From: Ciona savignyi
Taxonomy: Eukaryota > Chordata > Ascidiacea > Phlebobranchia > Cionidae
DNA length: 64,000 bases
Reading direction: 5' to 3'
Assembly: GCA_000149265.1 (NCBI GenBank)
Contig: CH000077.1
Coordinates: 79,893 to 143,892 of the forward strand
Shown: piece by piece, positions 11,286-23,404 of the stretch
Numbering within the stretch: position 1 is the first letter of the stretch
Layout of the letters: each line of letters starts with the position of its first letter
Program-made: the position numbers and the translations under genes
Notes under the pieces: generated by a model
What the model was told of the DNA's origin: nothing
The model's database searches: none
The model's input: only the letters and a program-made list of their open reading frames with translations

Positions 11286-14200
11286 ATGTCAAGGCTGTTT
11301 TTTGTGTTATCTGTTTTGTCGTTAGTTTTGGTAAGTAAGTATATATATTGTTTATAAATTATCTTGACCAACATTTCTCATTAACCTATTTCGCTTAGTG
11401 TAGTTACAGGATATTCATGTTTATCCCCGGGATTGGGAAAATCGTGGCGATAACACACGAGCAATCGTCAGATAATCTCGCACCCACCGTCGGGTTACCA
11501 GAGCTATTGCAGTGTATGATTGAGGCGTTTCCTTTATTTGGTAGAACCCATCATTCCACTAGGTTCAGGCAATGTCCGTTAATGCCCCTTTCTAGGTCAC
11601 ATGCAAGAAGCTAGTGACCAGTTTTGAGACTGTAACCCTTTTTTTACCGAGCCAAGATTCGACCCCATGATGGGCTCGTCACTAGGACAATTTTTTTGTA
11701 TAAGAGTCGGTAAATGTATCGGTCGCGTTAACCATTTGGCCACATGACCGTACTCACAATACCGTACTACTGTAACCCTTAAAAGGCAACGCACTAAGCC
11801 ACCACGCGAATAATAACAGTTTCGAAACCGGTCGCTAGATAGTCATTTTTGTCCCTAGGCAAGCCGTTAGCGGACATAGCCCGAACCTAGTTTTTGATGA
11901 GTTCTATAAATTTAAAAAAAATATCTTAACCGTATACAACGCACGACAGTAACCCTACGGTGGGTGCGAGGTAATCTGACGATTGTCCGTATAATAACGC
12001 CCCTTTCCTTCAGCGGTATAAACATGTATAATCTATACCATACTATACCCTACTAGAACTATATAAGCCGGCTGCCTATGCGTTCTTTCAAAATTGTTTA
12101 AATCTTTCTTTACACGGGGCTTACAGCTGGGAAAGCGTATCCAATGTTCGTACTGTCGATCTACCTCTGCAGAACTGCGTTTCAAACTTCTTCACCCTAG
12201 ACAAACAATAACAAATAAATTTAATGTACTTTTTGTCTGTCGCGCCGAATTTTTAGCAACACAATCGTACTTAACGAATTTACGCTTTTTTTGTCGGACC
12301 AAGTTTTGAAAACTTAACGTGTTCGTTACTGAGACCGTATTATGTAGAAATTGTCATATGATTCAATCCAGTTAACCGTTCGGTTTTTTTTACCGAGGTA
12401 AGTCTCGAGTCAGAAATGGGCTCGCTTTCAATATCATTTTGTTGTGTATAATTCGCTATATGAATCGGTCGCGCTAACCAATCGGCCAAGAGACTTTTCT
12501 TCAACCGTTTTTCCTCCACAGACCCAAATCAACGTCACAGAAGAGCGGCACGTTTGTTCAAACCGACCAATCGGAATCCAACTAGTGTCACGTGACAGTA
12601 ACAGTGACGTGTTTTACGTAAATTCCGTCAACGGAAACGACCGATGGTCCGGTCGATGGGAAACCCCCCAATTAAACGGCGACGGACCGTTTCGGAGCAT
12701 AAGGGGGGCGATTTTAGGGGTTCGAAAGAACAGAGACCCCGCGAAAAAGGCGATATTATACATCACACAAGGAACGTATTTTGTTGATAAGAAAATAAAC
12801 TTGGATAGCAAGGTTGGTACAAGTATGAATTTGTATCAGATAACTTTTATTTTGAAACCAAACAAAATACACAATACTCTTGCCTGGTCCGGTCGAAAGT
12901 ACCGGTACTTAAAAATGTACTCTGTGGTTGACACATTTATTATATCCACATCGTCACATATGTTTTATTTTTTAACTTTAAATGAATGAAATCATACAGC
13001 ATTTATAATGTTTTTATTAAAACATTTGGAAATGTCACATACTTTGTTTTTTTGATTAAAAATGTTACATTTCGAAACGTTTCAATATGAAAAATACACT
13101 TTAGGACTATGCTTTTTATTCAGACTATCCTAAAACTTTCTACCATCTTGCAATTCCATTTACCAAGCTCAAGATAAGATAGTTTAATGGTTTCATATTA
13201 CAACTGTTTTTAAAGCATCACTCCGACCGATTATCAATAGTTACAATATATTTTGTTTAGGATTCGAATTTGACGCTGATTGGCATTAAGAACGGCAACG
13301 GTGAGAAGCCTTTAATAACGGGGGGCGTGAAAATTAGCGGGAAGGATTTCATACCGCATTCGCAGACAGACACGGATACAATTTATGTCGCACATTTTAA
13401 CGGGACTTGTTCATCCCATTCTTTCATTGGAAACAAAAGATTGATCAGAGCAAGGTTAGTTTGGTTTATTTTGTTTCCACGAAAAAAATAGAAAAAAACG
13501 CAACAGGGCTTTTTAAAGAAAATTGGAAACTGAAAAAGATGGCAAAGTGAACATCGTTAAAACTCACCTACAATCCAATCAATTAATTGGTGTGGGTCTT
13601 TAATTCTAAAGTATAAATTATAAACTGAACAAAAACTAATAAAAAAACTGATAAAAGTGTTTGAATAAAAAAATATCCACCTTACCCTCGAGTTTTGCGA
13701 AGTTTAATAATTTTGGCGCACAGATTTTCTGTGGGCTACCAGATTATCAGGTTCAAAACTAGTTAGTTCCTAGTTGGTTGTGTCCTTAAACAAGACAATT
13801 AGCTGACATTGCCTTAACCTACTAAATTTATTGGGTTCTACCACAATTAAAGGAACGTTTTAAATATATACAACAAACTGCAATACCTCTAGTAATCCGA
13901 TATGGCGAAAGGTAATCTTAAGATTGCCGCTGTGAGAACGCACTGTTACGCAGTCGCTAAGTAATCTGATGAGTGCCCTTGTGATAACGCCTCATGCGTT
14001 TACCCAATGTGGGATAAAATACAATACCCTATACATACATGCGATTTAAATTAACAATAATATCACACAAAGAAAACCCAACCTTGTCAAATGGACTGGA
14101 GCCGACTTAACGGGCTCGGGGCCATACCTGCACATGAAAGACTTGATAAATCCTACCGGAAAATGTAATATTCGAGGCACTGGCGGATTTACCCAGGTAA

Positions 14201-17200
14201 TTTTTATTAAATAGTAAACTAACGATATTAGTTCTTAGTACAAGTTTGCATAAGGGGATTCAAAACTAAAATTCAAACTTATTAAAAGCTCATTAATTTA
14301 TCGATAGAGAAAATGTCCTAATGAAAATCGGTGGGGATTCAAATTTTGGCAAGGTGACATCAGATCTGACTGGAGTCAGATCACTAAAGGGGAAATTCTA
14401 CTCTTTAATGCGTGGACCGCTGAAAGAAGAATTATTGATCGTATCAATGATTCTGATAATGCGGTGTATTTCCAAAGAAAGCTACGATTTCCAGTCGGTA
14501 AACACCCGAATCCATCTGGATTCCGGTTTGTTGTGGAAAATATCTTTGAAGGTAAGACATAGTGGTGTCTTGGAAGTTTAAAAGACTTTTTGTTTGAATG
14601 ACTGATGTCGATTGCGATCAGATGGGGTTAATGAACGAAATCGACCGATGGTTGGTATAAGGGGAAATCTGATTTAGATTGTTTAGATTTTAGGGTTGTG
14701 TGATGTATAGGATATGTAGGATAGTATATTCATTTTTATCCCCGTGAATGGGAAAACACAAGGGGCGTTCTCACATAAACAATCGTCAGATCATCTCCCG
14801 CCTACCGTCAGATCACCTTACTATCAACATCTGGTTGTGTTTTATTGAGACGTTTCTTCAGTTTTAGTAGAACTCATTAAATCTACTGCGTTTAAAAAAT
14901 GTCCACTATGTGTCTTGCCCAAGGACACAACTGAATAGCTAACGACCAGTTTCGAATCTCCAACCTTTCGGCTCAAAGGCGAGGCACAAACCAATAAGTT
15001 ATTGATCAAAGAAAATGTTAAATACCGAGTGCATTATAATTTAACCGTAGGTACATACAAACAATACAGTTTATCTCGTATTTTACAAATATTTAACAGA
15101 GCTAGACGCAGTTGGTGAGTTCTATTGCGACCAGGAACGCCAACGGTTCTATGTCATACCACCGTACGGCGCTCTGCAGCAAAATGACATCTACGTCGCA
15201 CAAAAGTCTGTTTTCATCAAAGGTATTGGTTCTATTTCATCTAGATTAAGTCTAAAATTCCACTGTATTAAACGCAACTATTATTAATCAGGTTGTGTGA
15301 TATAGCCTACATGAATACCTCTAGCTGGTCTTATATAGAATCCAACCTACAGCTTGTCTTTCACCCATAAAGATAACACCTACTTAAAAATAGCATAATA
15401 TGGTTTTGAACCTGCAGCCCTTTCGCTTTTTTAAATCCATACGCTTTCAGGTGAGGGTGCCTTCACAGGGATACAACCGACTAGCTAGCAGTTGGTTTCG
15501 ATCCCACAACCTTTCAGCTGACGGTGCCTTCACAAGGACACAACCGACTAGCTAGTAGCTGGTTTCGATCCCACAACCTTTCAGCTGACGGTGCCTTCAC
15601 AAGGACACAACCGACTAGCTAGTGACTGGTTTTGATCCCACAACCTTTCAGCTGACGGTGCCTTCACAAGGACACAACCGACAAGCTAGTGACTGGTTTT
15701 GATCCCACAACCTTTCAGCTGACAGTGTCTTCACAAGGACACAACCGACTAGCCATCAGCTGGTTTCGATCACACAACCTTTCAGCTGACGGTGCCTTCA
15801 CAAAGACACAACCGACTAGCTAGCGGCTGGTTTCGATCCCACAACCTTTCAGCTAACAGTGCCTTCACAAGTACACAACCAACTAGCTAGCAGCTGGTTT
15901 CGATCCCACAACCTTTCAGCTGACAGTGTCTTTACAAGGACACAACCGACTAGCTAGCAGCTGGTTTCGATCCCACAACCTTTCAGCTGATGGTGCCTTC
16001 ACAGGGACACAACCGACTAGCTAGCGGCTGGTTTTGATCCCACAAAGACCATTTTTGTACTCAATTCGGTATATGTATTGGTTACGTTAACCATTTAGCC
16101 ACAGAACTTACCACGTTTTAACCAACTATCTTGTGAAAGGGCATAAAGTAAAAGCCAGTATATAGAATGGTATATTTATCAATCAATGCACCCGTTTGAC
16201 CATACGACAGTACAAGAACATGTTTAATTAATCAAAACATTTTCTTCAGCCAAGGGTGCCAAAAACCTGAGATTCCAAGACCTTTCGTTCAAACATTCAC
16301 ACGACAACCACTTCTCGGGTTATAACGGAAGACCAGGGCTCTTTGATTTCGAAAACTGTGATGGAATTCATTTCGAAAGATGCGAGTTTGCGAACATCGG
16401 GTATACAGCCATATACAGCACAATGGTCAAGAATGTGAATGTAAGTAAACATTTGAGCCGAATTTGACCTATTTTTTTAAATTATTTTAATTTTTAGTTA
16501 AGTTTTTTACACTTTTCCTCAAGAATTGATCTGACAATTGCCGTGTAAAAACGCCCATTGCGTTTTCTATTCGCGGGGGTAAACATTGACCTATATATCA
16601 TATCCTATATTATAACCTATCCTAAATATAATTTCTGTTTTCGCACTATTTTTCAGATTACGAATTCCGTTTTTAGCGACATTGGAAATATCGCTGTTAC
16701 AGTCGAATACAACAACGATCCAACCAACACTTTTGCCCCAAGGGACATTCTTATTGAACAAAATACTTTTGTGGGATGTGGTGTCTACAGTATGTACCAG
16801 GTATGTATAGTTGATAGTATGTATCGTGTATGTAGTTGATTGTATGTATTGTGTGTGTAGTTGATAGTGTGTATCATAGGCGGCGACTTCAGTAAAATGT
16901 TACCGTTGCGCAAAATTTTATGACGTCACAATCGGCCCTATGCCTCGAACTAACTCGGATAGAACTATGATACTAACGATTTACAAAGCTAAAATATTAA
17001 GCCAGGAGTTTAAGTGTTTAATCTAAGTACTTCCCCCGCTGAAATATTGCATGGTCGTTAATACGCAGCTCAGCGTCAACAATACGGAAAGAATAAACGA
17101 AATATTTATGTGTCTGCGAGGGCTGTGCAAGAACCCAGATTCTTATAACGGTTAACTGATCAAAGAAAAAAACCGTTAACCGTTAACCGATGTTAGCCTA

Positions 17201-20200
17201 CTGTTCTCTCTACTAGCTAATACTTAGAAGAACATGGGGAAAAACGGGAGTGCGTCAGTGGTCCTGTATTGAATCTAGGTCAACGTAACCCTAGATCAAA
17301 CCGCCGATCAAAACAATAAACACCGCTGGAAAAGCGGCGCTGCGGTTAGACGATTTAATGTGATAATTATTTAAATGCGCAGGGATTTTTTTGTGTAATT
17401 ATAAAACAGACATCGCGTCGAATTTACAACGGGGAAGTCGGCGCCCATGACTGTGTATGATGTATGTAGTAGATAGTGTTTATACCAGGTATGTAGTTAG
17501 AATAGGATATTCATGTTTATCACATGGGAAATGTCAGATTACCTCGAGTTTTTTGCTCCGTTGACAAACTAAATCACCCCCAAAGAAAACCACCCCATGA
17601 ATAAAAATCAACAAAAATATAACCACCATAATATTTTCATATTCACTTCATTCTGTTGTTCCAGCCTACTTGTGTCCACGTGAAGGGAGTTCGGAACATT
17701 GTGGTGACAAGGAATGATATAAGTCGGAGCTCATATGCTGGCATACGGGTGGGTAATATGGTGTAAAACCATTATCCAGTGAACTATTAAATTGATCGGC
17801 ATAACATTTAGGATAGGATAGGATAGGATGTTCATCTTTATCCCCGTGAATGGGAAAACCAAGGGGGTTATCACACGGGCAATCATCAGATCACCTCGCG
17901 ACCATCGTCGGGTTACCGGAGCTATTGCAGTGTGTTGTATATGATAGGCACGTTCCTTTAATTTGGTAGAACCCATTAATTCCCTGATTTATTAGACAGC
18001 TTTATGTTCAAGTCACGTTTACACCGGTATATAGTTGGTTACTGGTTCATTGTTAAAATTGGTTTTGGTGACTTGAATATTGGGATAATAGCTGAATATT
18101 AAAACAACTTTACGTTTTGAATCGTGAGTGGTGAAACGGTACCCAGGTTCATACTGGTGTTAACGTGATATGAACATAAAGCATCATTAGTTTAGTTAAG
18201 GTTCATTATGTTTTAGGGGTTTATGTCTGAGACTGGTAAAACGCGGGAGAGTTCACACAAGCAATATCCATAACACATAAGTGTTATAATACGTTTAATC
18301 GTCATATCACCTTGCGCCCACTGTAAGTTCGACCAAGCTATTGCATTGCGTTGTGTATATTTGATACGTTTGTTCTTGCCTTCTTTTTAAAAATACTGTC
18401 CTGTTCTTTAATTTGATAAAGTGGAAAAAAAAATCAAGCTAAACTTACATTAATAGCAGGTAATACCCAAAGCGAAAATGACAAAAAACCTGAATTCTTC
18501 TTCGCAACAACTTTATTGATTCTTATTCAAAGACTTCTGTAAAAACTACATTTTTTTGAAAGATAGTTCTGTTCTAGGTTGGCTGGCAGAAGGTGTTCAC
18601 TCGTGATTACGTCACACCTGGAGAATACGTATTCTACGTCACCAGAAACAACGTCCATCACTATGGCAACGGGATTATGAACGATTTCGCGGGGGTTTAT
18701 CTTTCATCTAACATGCCCGACTGTGGTATTGCACAGGTTTAAATGGATTTTACTTTTTTATCAATGTGGTTAAAATGGTTTTTGCCCGTGAGATAAGGTA
18801 CCTGGTTGCGTTTGTTTTAATAAAGTCCTTTGATTTTTGTTTCACGGGTATAAAATGCGGATACCCTATCCATGGTAACCTAAAACGTACGAATATATCA
18901 GAGAATATTTTTTATCGTCTGGTTTAAACATGCACACCCTGTGCCTTATCCGTGTTGTATGATCAGCTTCAACGGGAGACAATATAGTTGCAATGCACTC
19001 TGTTGGGTTTATTTCTCTCGAACATATAATTTTTAAACCTTTTCTCAGTTATTGCGGCATTGTTCATGTTTAAATCTATATTTTTTTATCGGACTGGTTA
19101 TTTTTTTTCTGTACATCCCGTGCAAGCTCCGTGTTAAGAGATGTCTGTATGAATCGGTTGTGATCACCAGTTTACCACTTAACCGTTCTTAATCGGACTT
19201 TTTTCCTTTTTTATTGGGCCAAGTTTTGAACCGGTGATGGGCTCGTTACAATGCATTTTAAAAATTCATATGTGTACTATCCAAACGATTGCTTTGGTGG
19301 TTTGGTGCGCCGCCTTTGTTTCAGCGGAAGGGTTGAAGATTGGTCGTTAGCTAAGAAACTAGTCGTTAGCTAGTCGGTTGTGTCCTTGGGAAAAGCACTA
19401 AACGGACACTGCCTTAATCCAGCGGATTAATTACTTTAAAATTAAAGAAACATGTCTATCATACGTAACGCACTGCAATAGCTTATAGCTAAACCGACGG
19501 GACGCGAGGTGATCTGACGATTGCCCATGTGTTAACCCTCTTGGTTTTCCCATTATCGGTCATAAACATGATTATCAAATCCTGTGGTATATTTTGCGAA
19601 AATAATGTATTGGTCATAAACTATGCGGTAACCATAAGATACGAAAAGAAAAACGTTAAAAACGTGATTAACTTGGTTTTGTGTAGCGGAACTTAGCTTA
19701 AAGTTCAACTTCGATTACTTGACGCAATTTCCCAATACTCACAAACTCTTGACGCAAACTCACAACCTATTTTACCGGAAGCTTATAGCAAGTATAGACG
19801 GAAGGAAACGTCTCATTATGCGTCTATGCAACTTAGTACTGAGCAAACTAGTACTATGCATGAGTAATACCATGTTTTAATAGTTTCCGGGTCTTCCTTG
19901 CGTTGCTTACGCATCTGAACTACGTTTACGTTATTTCCTTCGTGCGTATGTGCGTGGAAGTGCGACTTTAACAATTTTCTACGAACCGGAAATTTTTAAG
20001 GGTGTAAATATAATACAAAAAATGATCGGTTATTTCCTTTTATAGGTACGTATAAAATTTATCGAAAACAATATCGAAATTTCCTTAGTTTCTAAATTAG
20101 TTTATATCATCTTCTATATTTTTCCACATTAATGTTTTTTCACATATAGGTTTGGCGGCCGCGTCCGCTATATATAATTACATATATCCTCTTTTTCAAT

Positions 20201-22663
20201 GACGTGTTTTAACGGCTGTTCGTTTTTCGTCTCTTCTTGTTCCTGTGCCGTGATTTGTTTCATTTTCTTTTTTAACGGGCAAAAAGGAAGTAGGATAGGG
20301 GATATTCATGTTTATCCTCGTGAGTGGGAAAACCAAGGGGGTTAACACACGGGCAATCGTCAGATCGCCTCGCTCCCACCGTCGGGTTGCTGGAGCTATT
20401 GCAGAATCCATTAATCCGCTTGGTTCAGGCAATGTCCGTTAAGTGCCTTGTCCAAGGACCTGAAACCTTTCGGTTTAAAGGCGACGCACTAAAACAATAG
20501 ACTAATCTGTCGGACAGTGCAGATTTCAGACCGCAATAAGACAATACATTTTTTTATCGTATCGTTTTAAACCGCTGTTGTGTTGCGTGGTTGATGCGAA
20601 TAAAAGTACACGTACCTGGACAAAATATGAATAAACTGACTGAAGACTAAAAAATTTTCATCTCCAGAACATGTCCATTTGTCACATTCACGCACTCATC
20701 TCCGAGAATACAATTCACCACTCAGAAGCGTATTACTACGGAGCTATTGGAGTTTACACTGATACTGCAGCTTCTTCGGTCACTGGTAATGATCCAAACT
20801 TAACTGTTTTTTATTTTGATTCGTATTTTGAATTTGAAACAAAATTTAAATCATATTTAAATTTGAATCACTATTATTTTTTTACATTTAAATCATTGTT
20901 TTATAATGGATCCATAGTTGATGCTTTTTAGTTTTACATTTAAATTAAAAATTTGATCATTATGAGTTTTGAATCAAGATTGAATTTTAAAACAAACTTT
21001 AAATCATTTTCGAAATCATACATAACACACTAATACGTTTAGCGGCCACGTCTAATTATACCGGAACTTGATAATTTATTGCTTTTTTAGACGTGTTCTA
21101 ACGACTGTCGTTTTGCCGTTTTTTCCTTTTTCAAATTTGTATCAAAGGTCCTGCTTCGTGTTTTTAACGTGGAAACAAAGAATAAACTAAACTAAACTAC
21201 CATAGCATAGTAAAGCGAAGGTGGAGGCGAGATAATTTGCTATTTGTCCTTGGAAATACCAATTTACTTCAAACATACAGTATAATACAGGGTGTCCCCA
21301 AAAAAATGGCACCAATTAAGATGCAAATATCACAAAAAGTATGAACTCGAAATCAATGAAACTTGGTGTCATTTTTTTGGGACACCCTGTATAAAGAATA
21401 TCCTTTTATATCCATGTCCTATGATAACCATTTATTGCCATCCTACGGTTGAACATACGAATATATCACAGTTACTAGAAACTGGATCTACAAACTGAGC
21501 GACTGCGCAGTGAATTTCCACTGCGGACAGAACGATATAGCGGTGAACAACATGATCTACCACACCAGTCCGAAACGAGTGTTTGGAGTTTGTAATCCAA
21601 GTGTGGGGGATGACGGAAGAATGCCTAGACAGGTATGAGGTTAAAATTTAACTTTTGCGTGTCAATTCGCATGTGAACGAACATCATATTGCTTGTCAAC
21701 AAACAGTTTCCCAAAGGTGGGCGAGAGGTATTCTGAGAACTGTCCGTGTGTTAATTTTTTATTTTGTAAGTGTGTCGTGGACTTAGAGTTGAACTTAAAT
21801 TGGGTTGAATTTAAACTTTAGAAACGTTTTAATTATACACAAAACATTGCAACCCGACGGTGATTATACGCCTCTTCGGTTTTTAAAGTCACAGGGATAA
21901 ACATGAAAATCCTATCCTATACTGCGATAGGTTAAACACAAAAACAGTGGAAACGTCTCATTAATACGCAGCACACTACAACAGCTAATCTGACGAACGC
22001 CCGTGTGATAACAACCATTGCGTTTTTCCATCGAGTATATCTATAAACATTCTAAACGAAAGCGGTTAAATGGTAAACTCGGCTAATTGATATTTTTTAA
22101 TACAAAATATGTGTTAGTATCAAGTCCATTAAGAGTTCGAAATTTACCCCATTAAAAAAAGCTACGTTACAACGATTATATGAATAAATGGTTAACGCAA
22201 TCAAATTATATACACTATTTTTTTTTACAAAACAGTCTTATTAGCGTGTCCATCATGGTTTCGAAACTTAGCCTAATATAAAAAAAATCATATCCTATTT
22301 AGATAGTTATATTCTGTACAGGTTATGACATTTGAACGCAATGTTATCTATGTTGGCAACACTAACGCCCGTCTGTACGGTCGAGGAGATTTCTGGGAAA
22401 ACGACATGCCAAAAGTAGATTGGAATACTTACTTTTTCAAACCGTCTGATTTCAAGCAATTCACCAAATTCTTCTGCAAAACAATGACACCGACGGAATG
22501 GGTGGAAAACGCGAAAAACGACGGAAATTCCGCTGTGGCTGATCCGCTTTTTAGGAATATTTCAAGCGATGATTACAGACTTCATAAAACATCTCCGGCA
22601 TTTAAACAAGGAATTGAGTCCGTCGATTTGCGACATGTGTTATTAAATAGTGGTGCGTGCTAA
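11286..22663 (+). CDS. secreted right-handed beta-helix protein, paralogue A (13 exons, 739 aa)
   Basis: Exons: 11286-11330, 12522-12812, 13261-13454, 14073-14196, 14308-14551, 15100-15222, 16250-16440, 16657-16800, 17665-17748, 18578-18736, 20668-20785, 21472-21632 and 22322-22663 (TAA). All junctions are GT-AG and in phase, giving 2220 nt. Residues 1-15 are a signal peptide (MSRLFFVLSVLSLVL). Exon 2 carries the strand-turn FYVNSVNGNDRWSG and ILYITQGTYF. Exons 3-4 hold ITGGVKISG and RLIRARKPN, exon 5 WTAERRIIDRI and FRFVVENIFE, exon 6 LDAVGEFYCD. Exons 7-12 supply short repeated beta-helix coils, with NMS as a sequon at the start of exon 11. Exon 13 ends DPLFRNISSDDYRLHKTSPA. This order recalls bacterial beta-helix glycan-active proteins (e.g. 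GH141-type). Enzymatic activity is inference, and no catalytic residue is assigned. Confidence 0.85.
11409..11630 (-). repeat. SINE-A copy
   Basis: Reversed tail ggatattcatgtttatcc through mid-section to agctagtgaccagttttg, in intron 1 of paralogue A. Confidence 0.75.
11638..11755 (-). repeat. SINE-B copy, well preserved
   Basis: tttttttaccgagccaag to cgcgttaaccatttggcca. It lies directly after the SINE-A copy, an apparent compound insertion. Confidence 0.85.
11818..12052 (+). repeat. SINE-A copy, strongly degraded
   Basis: Recognisable by gtttcgaaaccggtcgctag, gcgaggtaatctgacgatt and the final ataaacatgtataatctatacc. Confidence 0.55.
12384..12492 (-). repeat. SINE-B relic just upstream of paralogue A exon 2
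   Basis: ttttttaccgaggtaagtct to tcggtcgcgctaaccaatcgg, ending about 30 bases before the exon 2 acceptor. A relic of the same family lies at the same place in paralogue C. Confidence 0.7.
13729..14035 (+). repeat. SINE-A relic, degraded
   Basis: Intron 3 of paralogue A. Recognisable by ggttcaaaactagttagttc, ttgggttctaccac and aaggtaatcttaagattgcc. The last block is duplicated. Confidence 0.5.
14708..14992 (-). repeat. SINE-A copy
   Basis: Reversed tail aggatatgtaggatag to reversed head caacctttcggctcaaaggc, in intron 5 of paralogue A. Confidence 0.7.
15445..16045. repeat. 67-bp minisatellite derived from a SINE-A segment
   Basis: About nine head-to-tail 67-bp units, each with ggacacaaccgactagctag, tggtttcgatcccacaacct and ttcagctgac. 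Start-to-start spacing is exactly 67 (15517, 15584, 15651). The unit equals the reversed B-box/post-head part of SINE-A. It lies in intron 6 of paralogue A, with a SINE-B head fragment at its right end. Confidence 0.92.
16044..16107 (-). repeat. SINE-B head fragment
   Basis: Ends ggttacgttaaccatttagcc; only the head half is present. Confidence 0.6.
16795..16874. repeat. minisatellite on the exon 8 donor of paralogue A
   Basis: The exon end/donor sequence accag|gtatgtatagttgatag is followed by about three more units of tatgtatcgtgtatgtagtt type. A further unit with taccaggtatgtagtt sits at 17481-17498, beyond a MITE. Confidence 0.75.
16875..17451. mobile_element. non-autonomous DNA transposon inserted in the donor minisatellite
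   Basis: Inverted ends cataggcggcgacttc and gaagtcggcgcccatg, with tgtgtat on both sides (16868-16874, 17452-17458). About 577 bp without a coding frame. The superfamily is uncertain; a 7-8 bp duplication would suit hAT-like elements. Confidence 0.7.
17811..17980 (-). repeat. SINE-A copy, head-truncated
   Basis: Four-fold (GGATA) tail then a near-consensus 3' half; intron 9 of paralogue A. A second partial copy with cattcatgtttatcacatgg type sequence lies at about 17503-17545. Confidence 0.8.
19283..19585 (+). repeat. SINE-A copy with local duplication
   Basis: The head region gtggtttggtgcgccgcc is followed by two tandem copies of the tcgttagctaagaaactag-like block, then a normal 3' half. 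A SINE-B tail piece (gggccaagttttgaaccgg) is at 19197-19260. Confidence 0.75.
20148..20285 (+). repeat. repeat C copy (GGCGGCCGCGTCC head)
   Basis: Family description: head ggtttggcggccgcgtccgc, AT-rich stretch, atgacgtgttttaacgactg, ttcgttttgccgtcttttcc, then a purine-rich end with aataaactaaacta. It looks like the 3' end of a LINE or a SINE; the master element was not identified. Confidence 0.7.
20291..20516 (-). repeat. SINE-A copy with mid deletion
   Basis: Tail aggataggggatattcatg to reversed head agactaatctgtcggac, inserted into the 3' end of the repeat C copy at 20148. Confidence 0.8.
21032..21205 (+). repeat. repeat C copy, second subfamily
   Basis: gtttagcggccacgtctaat, gacgtgttctaacgactgtc, tttaacgtggaaacaaagaa and an aataaactaaactaaacta end. 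Confidence 0.75.
21286..21391. mobile_element. mariner-type MITE, 106 bp
   Basis: Inverted ends tacagggtgtccc(c)aaaaaaa and tttttttgggacaccctgta, starting and ending at TA as expected for Tc1/mariner targets. Intron 11 of paralogue A. Confidence 0.88.
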
Positions 22664-23109
22664 TACATAGTCAAATATACGCTTATTTATTATATTATTA
22701 GACAAATATGCTCGTTTAATTAAATTTATTACACGTATATACCTATGCAGTGCTTTGATGCCTAAAGTTTGGCACAAATGTACCTAACTTTTCAGTTCTA
22801 TAAAGCATAACGCGTGAATTTGTCGGGTGAATCGGATGAAAACGCGTATTGGCAAAATACTTCTTTTTATATATATATCGTTTCGAACGTTTTAATACAT
22901 AAAGTCTGTAGTGGTATGTATTTTGTTCTAACCGTGCAGTATTCCAAAAACGAAAATACAGCAAACGTGTTTAACCGTATACTGAACTTAATAAGCTGTC
23001 GTTGGTGATTTGTTATTGATTTATTTAACACCAGGAAAGGAAACATTGTCTGTATAAATACAATAGAACAGCAAAAAAAGAACGCAACATATCTGCATAG
23101 CGCTGTGTA

Positions 23110-23404
23110 GTAGGATAGGATATTTATGTTTATACCCGTGAATAGGACAACCAAAGGTATTTTAGTACAGGGCAATCACCAGATTACCTCGCGCCCACCG
23201 TTGGGTTACCGGAGCTATTGCAGTGCGTTGTGTATGATTCCCACGTTCCTTTAATTTAGCAGAACCCAATATTCCGCTGGGTCCAAGTAATGTTGCCTAA
23301 GTGTCTTTCTAAACAAACCACCGGCTAGATATCCCCAAGTTTCGAACCTAAACCCTCCGACTGTAAAGCGATGCACTAACCCATCAAGCTAATCGGTCGG
23401 ATAA
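23110..23404 (-). repeat. SINE-A copy, full length
   Basis: Tail aggataggatatttatg to head taatcggtcggataag, between paralogues A and B. Confidence 0.8.

Noticed and set aside
12094-12309. 71-codon frame in intron 1 of paralogue A
   Set aside because: Preceded by an acceptor-like cttacag, but no frame fits phases of A exon 1 and exon 2, and no domain is recognisable.
14321-14581. 86-codon frame over exon 5 of paralogue A
   Set aside because: Wrong frame; the real exon 14308-14551 reads RKCPNENRWGFKFWQGDIRS in another frame.
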